NCBI GenBank assembly: GCA_022266195.1
Contig: WHVY01000003.1
Location: 9,858,001-9,922,000, forward strand
Reading direction: 5' to 3'
From: Tetranychus cinnabarinus
Taxonomy: Eukaryota > Arthropoda > Arachnida > Trombidiformes > Tetranychidae
DNA: 64,000 bases
A program made the position numbers and the translations under genes. Shown here in pieces: positions 1 to 7,689 of the stretch (its first letter is position 1; every line of letters begins with the position of its first letter). The notes beneath the pieces were generated by a model, which saw only the letters and a program-made list of their open reading frames with translations, was not told the origin of the DNA and did not search any database.

Positions 1-1072
1 AATATTGTTCAGTTGGAGAAGTTTCATGAGCTCCTGGCGGTGGTTGTTGCGTTTGTCCAGTGTACCTGAAGTAGGGATTTTTCAGATCTAATGAATTAGT
101 GGCTCGGCTTAAGGTTCCTTCTAGATTTAATTCAATGTCAACATCATAACTCTGACGCTTGTTGGATCTTAAAGCAACTCGGCCGGTGAGAATTTGTCCA
201 GCTTGGCAGAAAATAGGTGTATCAACAAGACACCTAACTTGATACCAATGGGTTAAAGGTTGAGTAGGAGATGTAGATAGCCAAACTGTTTGATTTTGAC
301 CAATGAAAGCAACATCAAACCAAAAGGCAAGACCATGAACATCAGCTGTGTGTAGCATTACAAAAGAAAAAGGAATTTCAATGTGGTGAAGATCAGTCTC
401 TGAGGCTGATTGAAAATCAACTGTAAATCGATGAGACCTCGCCATACAAATTCGGATGTCAAAAGTATCAACAACTGGCTGACGGAAGTATTCTTTAACA
501 GCAGCTGTTCTTAAAACAGTGAGATCAACACCATGAAAATTTTCTTGATACCAAAAATTGGCTTTGTTGAGCTGTTCCATGTAGAGAGCTGCGTCACTGA
601 AAGGCGCGATATGAAGATCTCCAAGAGTTGGAAACATTTTACCTTGAGGTTGGAGCCATTTTTTAGCATGAAGATAAGTTTCAAGCATACGTTCATTAAA
701 CAGCATATAACCCATCGGTTCAGAGATAATTATATCAACCTTCTCTGGTAGAGTTATCTCTTCAATTTTACCGGGAATGACAACAATCTTATTTTGTAAC
801 TTGTTATGGAAGACTAACTGTTCAGCGTGTTTAGCCATTGAACTAGCTTCAACTGCATAAACCTTTCGTGCACCTGCTTGAGCAGCAAAAAAAGATAATA
901 TACCCGAACCAGCACCAACATCTAATACAACTGCATCCCGAAAATCATCAGTGTTTCCCAGAATGGCCCTTTGGTAAGTAGATGTACGAATGTAGTCTTG
1001 CATCATGTTTTGCTGTTGAGAAAGATATCCATAAAACTGGAAATACTGAGAAGCTGAGGCTTCATCAGTTCT
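1..1072 (-). CDS. CARM1: CARM1 coding exon 2 (methyltransferase core and beta barrel), partial
   Basis: Acceptor TTTTAG|AGA at 1073/1072, then 357 open codons to the window edge. It holds the whole SAM-binding Rossmann core, the catalytic double-E loop, the dimerisation arm region and the C-terminal beta barrel. One large exon covers what is usually several exons in vertebrates. One nucleotide of an incomplete codon remains at position 1. Confidence 0.95.
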
Positions 1073-1487
1073 CTAAAATATAGCAAGAAAAATTAGGAAA
1101 AAAGATTAGAAACATAAGTACGCAGCATTGTTACATTACAATAAAACTTACCTGTGAAAAGACTGATGCCTTAACTCCTTGCTTAAAATCCGTGAGAATT
1201 TTATTAAACATGGTTGATTCTTGTAAGTTATCGAATTGAAGGACAAAGGTAATGGTACCATTGTGTACTACTAGAGAGTCATTACCGAACTTTGAAATCT
1301 CTGAATCCTTGTAAAATGGATAATCTTCATCTTTATCACTTAAACTGGTTTCACTATTTTTCAGTGTAATCAAAAGATTATCCTGTTCATCACTTAGTTT
1401 GACATAAAATGGATTACCCGGCTTTTTGATGAGCTGCTTATCATCGGTAACGGTAAAAACATTTACATTTGCATAATTGGTGCCCAT
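1..1487 (-). CDS. CARM1: CARM1 / PRMT4 histone-arginine methyltransferase, 5' two coding exons (gene runs off left edge)
   Basis: Type I protein arginine methyltransferase that dimethylates histone H3 and coactivator proteins in the nucleus with S-adenosylmethionine. Coding exon 1 is 1487-1152 (112 codons, ends TTTTCACAG before a GTAAGT donor). The intron is 1151-1073. Exon 2 is 1072-1, with no in-frame stop and open at the window edge. Exon 1 matches the CARM1 N-terminal PH-like domain. Exon 2 opens with RTDEASASQYFQFYGYLSQQ, then motif I VLDVGAGSG (about residues 161-169; vertebrates have VGCGSG), the double-E loop SEPMGYMLFNE (Glu 230 and 239), and the THW loop LTHWYQVRC. It ends near DLKNPYFRYTG followed by a Pro/Gln-rich start of the C-terminal tail. 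Seen: motifs, splice sites. Known: family role. About 470 residues are present; the remaining tail lies outside the window. Confidence 0.96.
1152..1487 (-). CDS. CARM1: CARM1 coding exon 1 (N-terminal PH-like domain)
   Basis: Start codon at 1487-1485 (MGTNYANVNVF), 112 codons in phase 0, donor CAG|GTAAGT at 1152/1151. It encodes the beta-rich N-terminal domain that precedes the methyltransferase core in CARM1. The junction residues SVFSQ|RTDE align with the conserved SVFSERTEE of the family, which fixes the splice. Confidence 0.93.
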
Positions 1488-2009
1488 GATGGAGATCTTG
1501 AGAATACAATTCTAATATAAGATGTACAATAGTATATGATGAGGTTAGAAGGATACTTTTTTGAGTGTGTCGGATAAGATCCTAGGACTTGATGACAGAG
1601 AAAAAAAAATGAGTCAGGCAAAAATTTTCATACAGTTAATCAATCACGTCGAAGTTAACCCGTTTCATTACAAATATAGAGAAGGGTTATAAAACATTTC
1701 AATCGATTTAAATAACTAATAAAATAAAATAAATATTAAACGAATTGATTTAACCAAAAAGGTTACAAAATTAAATAATGCTGTTGGTCTTTGTTAGAAA
1801 TGCGGAGATTTTGAGATAATCGCTGTTAGATGGCGCTTGGATAGAGACTGTGTAAAAGCATGAAATTTTACCTTAATTAAAATTATCAATCATTAAATCT
1901 ATTAATTAACCAGTTTTTACATTAATTAGTGTCTTTAATACTGAAATTATCAAAGTCTACATCACTAAGAACCCTTGGAAAGTGAAATTTCTGATCTACT
2001 ATCATCAAA
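1488..2009. other. CARM1 upstream region and LINE 5' UTR
   Basis: No coding sequence seen. The region between the CARM1 start codon and LINE ORF1 must contain CARM1 5' UTR (minus strand), any remaining proximal promoter, and the LINE 5' UTR (plus strand). The LINE 5' boundary could not be fixed because I found no clear target-site duplication. It includes a CTCF-like core at 1826-1837. Confidence 0.6.
1826..1837 (+). promoter_or_regulatory. CTCF-like core motif TTAGATGGCGCT
   Basis: The core AGATGGCGCT matches the 3' ten positions of the CTCF consensus (AGRKGGCRSY) and the variant common in insects. The upstream CCAS part is not matched. It lies about 340 bp upstream of the CARM1 start codon. 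Whether it belongs to host DNA or to the LINE 5' UTR is not resolved. Confidence 0.35.
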
Positions 2010-3071
2010 ATGACAGAAAACAATGAAATAAATTGCCCAGGTGAAAACAACGTGGTTACTGATCTCCACCAGAAGGTAACCAGCGTGGTGAAGCTTGTAG
2101 AGTCAATGGTAAATACAAGAAACAAAAGTACATGTGAAAAAATTGTTGGTGAATTAAACATTATTTCAACAATCATTGGAACGCTGAAGGTCAGTAATGG
2201 TGTAATAAACTCATCTGCTGAAAGCAACAATATTGTGATACTCGACAAATTAGAACAAATTGTCAATAGACTGGATAAATCAAACAACAACAACAAGTCA
2301 ACCAGGAGTGCTAGACCGAAGACAAAGGCAATCATTGTCAAGCCAAAACATCCTGAGACCAATCCAATTGAACTTGGTGCTGAGATTAAACAGACAATCA
2401 AAAACTGTGAAAACATAAATTGTGAAAACATAATAATTAACACCCAGGCAACAAGGATAATAGCTCGTGATGATAACACAATTGGAAAGATTGAAGAGGT
2501 TCTGAAGAATGGTGAACTTGGACAAAAGATCAACATAGAACAGTTGAAACAACTTCAACCTCAAATATCCTGTGTGGTTACGGCAGATCAAATTGAGGAT
2601 ATCAACATTATAAAACGTAGAAATCAAATACCTGAAGATCAAGCGTTTGAAATTGTTGTCAACAAAGAGATCCCGACCAAATCTAAATTCAAAAGGAGTT
2701 ATGTTGTCTTTAGAATGTCCAGAGCTGCAAGAGAAGTGATTGAAAAGCGAGGTAAAATCTACATCGGCTGCGAAGCAACATCATATCGAGATAATTTTAA
2801 CGTCAGAGTATGTTCAAACTGTCATCGAATCGGACACACGGAAAAGTTCTGCATGAATGAACCAATCTGCGGTGGCTGCAATGAGAATCATCATACAAGA
2901 GAATGTAAACAAACTGTCAAACAAATCTCTGAATGCCTCATATGTAAACACGCTGGTGCTTCAAATATAAAACACAAACCTAAATCCAAAGATTGTTTCT
3001 CCTACAACCTAGCAATAGATAGAATTATTCAAATAACTGATTTCGATTATCAAGATGAAACTAGTTGCTAG
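2010..3071 (+). CDS. LINE ORF1, gag-like nucleic-acid-binding protein with three zinc knuckles
   Basis: 353 aa. It presumably packages the LINE RNA and acts as a nucleic-acid chaperone, as in other two-ORF LINEs. The N-terminal 200 residues are polar, rich in Asn, Lys and Ile, and unassigned. The C-terminal third carries zinc knuckles. The first is canonical C-x2-C-x4-H-x4-C at residues 268-281 (CSNCHRIGHTEKFC). The second is C287-x2-C290 with His 294/295 and Cys 299. The third has a wide spacing: C309-x2-C312, His 322, Cys 329. Start at the ATG with context ATCAAAATGAC. The stop (3069-3071) lies inside the start of ORF2. No frameshift or internal stop was seen. Confidence 0.9.
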   Translation: MTENNEINCPGENNVVTDLHQKVTSVVKLVESMVNTRNKSTCEKIVGELNIISTIIGTLKVSNGVINSSAESNNIVILDKLEQIVNRLDKSNNNNKSTRSARPKTKAIIVKPKHPETNPIELGAEIKQTIKNCENINCENIIINTQATRIIARDDNTIGKIEEVLKNGELGQKINIEQLKQLQPQISCVVTADQIEDINIIKRRNQIPEDQAFEIVVNKEIPTKSKFKRSYVVFRMSRAAREVIEKRGKIYIGCEATSYRDNFNVRVCSNCHRIGHTEKFCMNEPICGGCNENHHTRECKQTVKQISECLICKHAGASNIKHKPKSKDCFSYNLAIDRIIQITDFDYQDETSC

Positions 3072-6057
3072 AAATTGCCAAAACATGAAACATAAAACTA
3101 CTGAACTTACCTTGGAGGCCAAACATGATCAGATCATCTTCATTCAAGAGGCAAATCTTCAAGTAATAGCTTCCCTTGATAACAAATTTTTCTCAATAAT
3201 AACTCATGGTTCTACGGTAGTTATGGCTCCAAAATCTGCAGTCAAAAAAATCTACAAAATTGGAATATCCACAATTGCCTGCTTACTCAAGCTTCATGGT
3301 AAAAACACCATCATAATAAACATCTACGCCTCACCAAAAACCACTGACAGAAACTTTGAGACTCTTATAAATGAAATCATTGACTTAACAAAGAGATATC
3401 GTGATCTCCCTCTACTCATACAAGGAGACTTCAATGTCCAAAGTCAAATGTGGACGCCGTTTACAGTGGATCAAAGCAACAAAACCTCTTGTATTCAAGA
3501 GTTAATTGACCAATGTAAACTTCGACTACCTTACACTCCATCAATCGAAAAGTATACTTACAAACATCATAATGGTAGTAAAACTCACATTGATGCGCTG
3601 ATGATCTCAGACAAACTAATTGTCACGACTGAAATTCTGACTGCAGAAGCAGATCACTCAACATTCATTGCTCATCTCAAACATAATAATTACAGCCCTC
3701 AACCTACAGTCAAAACTCAACCAATACCCAAACAAATACTTGATAAAAAGAAATACCTGGAACTTATCACTGATTATATCAAACAAGTTGAAGAGAATGT
3801 GTATCCAAATCAGCAGTCCATTGATACCTTCACCTTTGACCTCCTTAAATTCATGTTGGAAGCTCAACACAAATGTTTGAGATCTCAAATCTTCAAGCCG
3901 CTAAAATACCACCTTTATCAACCCAGACTCAGAAGACAATTAAAATATCTAATATCCAAATTTAAGAGAAACAAGACGCAACAAAATAGTGACAACATAT
4001 TTGCTGCCAAACTTAAATTAAATAAAGTAATCAAAGAAGAGCTTCACCAAAAATTTCAGACCAAGAACAGCAAACTGCTATGGTCCAGAATAAAAAGCAC
4101 TCTTCAACTGGATGACACTGCGGATATGACTGATGAGTTCATGGAAAACAGTCGAATGGATAAGAAACTCTTCTCACTCAATATCGAAGACGTCAAATTT
4201 CCAAGCTATCAAAAAACCACAAGTCCAACAGTAACGGATGAACAAATTGAGTCAACTTTTTCGCTTATTATTACTAACTTAAAAAGTCTGAATAATTCCT
4301 CCCCTGGTCCTGACGCTCTCACAAAACAAGACACTCTATCTCTCCTCGAAACCTTTCCTAAATTTTTTACTAACCTTATACTAAACTGTCTTCATCTGAG
4401 CTTTTTTCCAACTGCTTGGAAAATTACCAAGGCAGTTATAATTCCTAAAAGTGATGGCATCAGAACCAGACTGATTCAGATGCAGTCCTTTATGGCAAAA
4501 GTTCTGGAGAAGACAGTCTGTAACAAAATCTTAACCTCCATTCCTTCAGATTGCTTTATTAATCAGCATGCCTATCTCCCCAATAAAAGTATAGTAACAG
4601 CTTTAGATAGTTTATTTTTAATAGACTCGTCGACTAGAGGTCCAGATATTTATATCATTCAGACGGATATTCAGAAAGCTTTTGATGAAATTCATCATGA
4701 GTGTATCCTGATGAACTGTCTGAAATATGGACTTGACTCTTCCACTCTCAAAATTATAATTAGCTTCTTGTCAAACAGACATAGTATGATCCTAGAAAAA
4801 CCTCCGAAATTCAAAAAACAAATTAAAGGAGTCCCCCAGGGCTCCATTTTAGGTCCAATACTCTTCATCATTGGAATAAATGAGGCCATAAAGGAACTCT
4901 CGAATATCGAGATTCCTCCTTATAAAGTTAATTATAACTCTAGAGATCAAACTATTCCCTTTAAATATCCGATCAAAACGATAGCTTACGCTGATGATCT
5001 CCTGATTAGTTTTCATGCTAGACATTTGAATAAAGACAGACTTAGATTCATCCTAAATAACATCTTCATTCTCATCAATAAAGCATTAGCTGCCACAAGA
5101 CTATCAATAGCAATTGAGAAAACTAAGCTTATAACAAATGATCGTGTTACGATTGATGAATGGTCTGAACCTTACCCTGTCTCCTTCACATCGGAAGTGC
5201 TAGGCTATCCAGTTGATCTTAGAAATATCACTAAACTATATCTTGACTCGAAAGCCTTTCTAAACAAAACAAAAAACAAGCAACTCAAACTTGCTATTCC
5301 GTCAAGTCTGGTAAAATCATTACCTGTAAACATTGTCAAAAAGATCAGCTCAGCTTATTATGAGTCATATGCAATGACTTATGCACCACTTCTCCTTCCA
5401 ATTATATTCCAATATTCCTTCTCCAAGAAACTGACCAAAATAACCTTCCATTTAATCAACCAATTCATTAACCTTAAACCCTTTGACCGAACTTTACCTT
5501 CCTACATTGCAACCAATAACTGTCCGATATATATCAAAATAATAAGAGCGAGTCTAAAGTACATCGCTGAAAACCTCAACAATCAAAATGCGGTCCATAG
5601 ATGGATAATAGACAAAAGACCAGAATTACTGCCAAGGCCTAATATATCTTCAGACCTTTCAGTCTGGTATCTGAAACGGACGAAAGAAATTGTGACCTCA
5701 CTACTTGAAAGCCCGTATTACTCACATACGAACAACAATTGCTCATTGGTTCTCAACAACATTAACAAGACTGGCTTCAGCAAATTAGACGTTCATGTCA
5801 GAGTATTACTTGGTGCATACAATTTTCTCACCGAAAATAGAAAATGTTTCTGCCTCTTCCCAAATCCAGACAACATACATTTTATCTTTCATTGTCCGAT
5901 ATTGGACCAACTCAGGAAAAGACTCATATTTCAAGCCAAAATGAGAAAAATCCCTCTTAATAAGTTACTATTTATGCAACCGCAAATCAGTTCATCCTTT
6001 CTTAGAGAAATCTTTGAATTTATCAACACAATTCATGAAACTCAGAACTCACTGTAA
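3055..6057 (+). CDS. LINE ORF2, APE-type endonuclease / reverse transcriptase
   Basis: 1000 aa polyprotein for target-primed reverse transcription. The N-terminal APE-like endonuclease has ARNCQNM at the start, FIQEAN near residue 30, QGDFN at about 123-127, HID at 178-180 and the catalytic D200-H201 (EADHSTF). The reverse transcriptase has TDIQKAFDE with catalytic Asp 538, GVPQGSILGP at 592-601 and YADD at 645-648 (Asp 647/648). The C-terminal Cys/His motif CFCLFPNPDNIHFIFHC at 931-947 (C-x-C-x8-H-x4-C) is typical of LINE ORF2 tails. All catalytic residues checked are present. The ATG at 3055 overlaps the end of ORF1 by 17 nt in the +1 frame, suggesting termination-reinitiation. Confidence 0.94.
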   Translation: MKLVARNCQNMKHKTTELTLEAKHDQIIFIQEANLQVIASLDNKFFSIITHGSTVVMAPKSAVKKIYKIGISTIACLLKLHGKNTIIINIYASPKTTDRNFETLINEIIDLTKRYRDLPLLIQGDFNVQSQMWTPFTVDQSNKTSCIQELIDQCKLRLPYTPSIEKYTYKHHNGSKTHIDALMISDKLIVTTEILTAEADHSTFIAHLKHNNYSPQPTVKTQPIPKQILDKKKYLELITDYIKQVEENVYPNQQSIDTFTFDLLKFMLEAQHKCLRSQIFKPLKYHLYQPRLRRQLKYLISKFKRNKTQQNSDNIFAAKLKLNKVIKEELHQKFQTKNSKLLWSRIKSTLQLDDTADMTDEFMENSRMDKKLFSLNIEDVKFPSYQKTTSPTVTDEQIESTFSLIITNLKSLNNSSPGPDALTKQDTLSLLETFPKFFTNLILNCLHLSFFPTAWKITKAVIIPKSDGIRTRLIQMQSFMAKVLEKTVCNKILTSIPSDCFINQHAYLPNKSIVTALDSLFLIDSSTRGPDIYIIQTDIQKAFDEIHHECILMNCLKYGLDSSTLKIIISFLSNRHSMILEKPPKFKKQIKGVPQGSILGPILFIIGINEAIKELSNIEIPPYKVNYNSRDQTIPFKYPIKTIAYADDLLISFHARHLNKDRLRFILNNIFILINKALAATRLSIAIEKTKLITNDRVTIDEWSEPYPVSFTSEVLGYPVDLRNITKLYLDSKAFLNKTKNKQLKLAIPSSLVKSLPVNIVKKISSAYYESYAMTYAPLLLPIIFQYSFSKKLTKITFHLINQFINLKPFDRTLPSYIATNNCPIYIKIIRASLKYIAENLNNQNAVHRWIIDKRPELLPRPNISSDLSVWYLKRTKEIVTSLLESPYYSHTNNNCSLVLNNINKTGFSKLDVHVRVLLGAYNFLTENRKCFCLFPNPDNIHFIFHCPILDQLRKRLIFQAKMRKIPLNKLLFMQPQISSSFLREIFEFINTIHETQNSL

Positions 6058-6183
6058 ACTTGAAAAACATACTTTCCCCTTCCTCCTCCAAAAATATGTA
6101 TCTCACCGAAATATCCTTGTACCTAACATTGTAAGCATTATTAGGTGTAGCGCTTTCAAGCTCACCCGACACAAATTCCCCTT

Positions 6184-6189
6184 AATAAA
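6184..6189 (+). terminator. LINE polyadenylation signal AATAAA
   Basis: AATAAA 127 nt after the ORF2 stop, followed 19 nt later by a run of seven A. This is the expected spacing for a cleavage/poly(A) site and supports the 3' end of the element near 6214. Confidence 0.5.
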
Positions 6190-6426
6190 ATACATGAAAT
6201 GGTATGGAAAAAAACTATGGTTACCTTTGTGAGATGCAAGAAATATTCGTTTACTAAACAACAATGTAAATTAATTAAATAATTGAGTTAGTTAGGATAT
6301 TTGATTAATTTATATTGAATAGTTCGAATCATTTTAAACTCTTAAATCAAGGATTATTTAATCTAGGGGTCAAGTTAAAAGATGTTTATGCTTTGCTACT
6401 TTATCTCCAATTTGAAATCATCGAGA

Positions 6427-6437
6427 CCGCCATTTTG
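6427..6437 (-). promoter_or_regulatory. YY1-like motif (CAAAATGGCGG on minus strand)
   Basis: CCGCCATTTTG on plus reads CAAAATGGCGG on minus, close to the YY1 element common just downstream of animal transcription starts, where it usually lies in the sense orientation. On the minus strand it would point towards CARM1, with the LINE lying between. This is inference from motif only. Confidence 0.3.
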
Positions 6438-7679
6438 CTTCTCATAGAAAACACAGGTAAGTTTTTTATTTTGCTTAACAACTGTACTGAACAATAATAA
6501 TTGCATCGAAATGATTTTTAATCGAATGTCAGCTAATTTTTAACATTTCATTTAGGGTTAATCTATGTCTCCTTTGACTGGATTCGCAGTATATTTTATT
6601 TGGTTGGTTATTTATCAGTTTGGATTGAATATTTTGGGCATGGGTCAGCTCATTATTTGAATAAATGTTAAATGTAATATTTTTGGACAAATAGACACAG
6701 TCAGGAACATCGTTTTGAAAATAATGCATAACAAGAGAGATAAAATTGCTGTTGAATGCAATCTAATCAAATAGCGTTCGAGTACGAGTCATAAAAATTA
6801 TATCCATTGTATCAGTGTTGATTTTTCAAGCACTAAATCAAATCTAGTAGGCCAATGATTTGAAATGATGACCATTGCATACTTACTTCGATGTCAACAC
6901 TTCTGGTTGTGGGTCTAATCTTAAACCACTTTTGTGTTTAAATTGAAAAAGATAAGACAAATGCAAATTTACGATTCATACAAGAGTTTAATTGAGTTTA
7001 TTCATCCTTTATGAAATGCTTGGCTATTCTATAGACACCGGCTGAAGATAAAATTCATTGTGGTGATCCAAACTTATTCAAATATCTATTAGTTGGCAGT
7101 TGGTTCCGATTCTCGCAGAATAAAATAAATCAATAAAATACATGGAAGGATATTTGATAAAAATGATTTAATGATTTAATGATAAAAAAGTACGTTCTAC
7201 GGTCAAAAGAAAATGAGATTTTCTTTCATTTTGCTTTGTTTTCTCACTACTTTGATAAAAGGGAAATTACAGGAGAAGAGATTTAACAGTTTAACATTAT
7301 AAATAGCAATTATCAATTGTATTAATAATAAATTTATAACATTATTATTTGTTGTTTGTTTCTTTAATAATGGTTGTTTTTTGTTATATATATTTACAAT
7401 AAAATTTGTTTGTTTTACGAAGTAATTTGGTTTTGTTGCGAAAAAATTTGTATTACTTTTTGTCTTGAGAAGGTTTTACAGAATATCAATTTGGAGTAAT
7501 AATAATCATATGCATAATATTGATTACATTGGTTTGTGATATAAATAGCCTTGATAGTAAAGTCGAGAAGCATAAAATCAATCAGCTTTGATTTTTTGCT
7601 GGTCAATCTTCGATTTGGTAATTTCAATAGAGGTTTAATCATAAACGGAATCAATGGTTGTTCCTAGGACCATTTAATA

Positions 7680-7689
7680 TCAGACTTCC
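7680..7689 (-). CDS. PLEKHG5: PLEKHG5 homologue last coding exon: completes C-terminal Ser-Glu-Val PDZ ligand
   Basis: The preceding exon ends GAAGCATC|GTAAGAA at 7798/7797. The intron (7797-7690, 108 nt) ends TTTATTCTATTACAG, and the next bases GGAAGTCTGA give S-E-V-stop. The protein ends LLTSLEASEV. Vertebrate PLEKHG5 also ends ...ASEV, a class I PDZ-binding motif that recruits junction scaffolds. Without splicing, the TAA inside the donor would end the protein at ...EAS. The match of the last four residues to the family is strong support for this tiny coding exon. Confidence 0.85.

Larger units (their letters stand above)
2010..6214 (+). mobile_element. Two-ORF non-LTR retrotransposon (LINE), apparently intact coding capacity
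   Basis: ORF1 (gag-like, zinc knuckles) and ORF2 (endonuclease plus reverse transcriptase) overlap by 17 nt on the plus strand. An AATAAA at 6184-6189 is followed 19 nt later by A7 (6208-6214), a plausible poly(A) 3' end. The 5' UTR starts somewhere in 1.5-2.0 kb and is not included in these coordinates. Clade: R1/Jockey/I-type layout. The YADD box and the third knuckle spacing (C-x2-C-x3-G...H...C) lean towards the R1 clade, but this is inference. No RNase H domain is evident. Both ORFs are open end to end, so insertion is recent relative to decay. Confidence 0.9.
6058..7679. other. LINE 3' UTR, intergenic region and PLEKHG5 3' UTR
   Basis: 6058 to about 6214 is LINE 3' UTR. About 6215-7300 is AT-rich with no supported gene. 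Below the PLEKHG5 stop (7680) lies that gene's 3' UTR on the minus strand. A candidate minus-strand poly(A) signal ATTAAA sits at 7368-7363, about 310 nt past the stop. A GC-richer patch at 6420-6465 holds a YY1-like motif and a plus-strand CACAG|GTAAG donor-like sequence. Confidence 0.5.
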
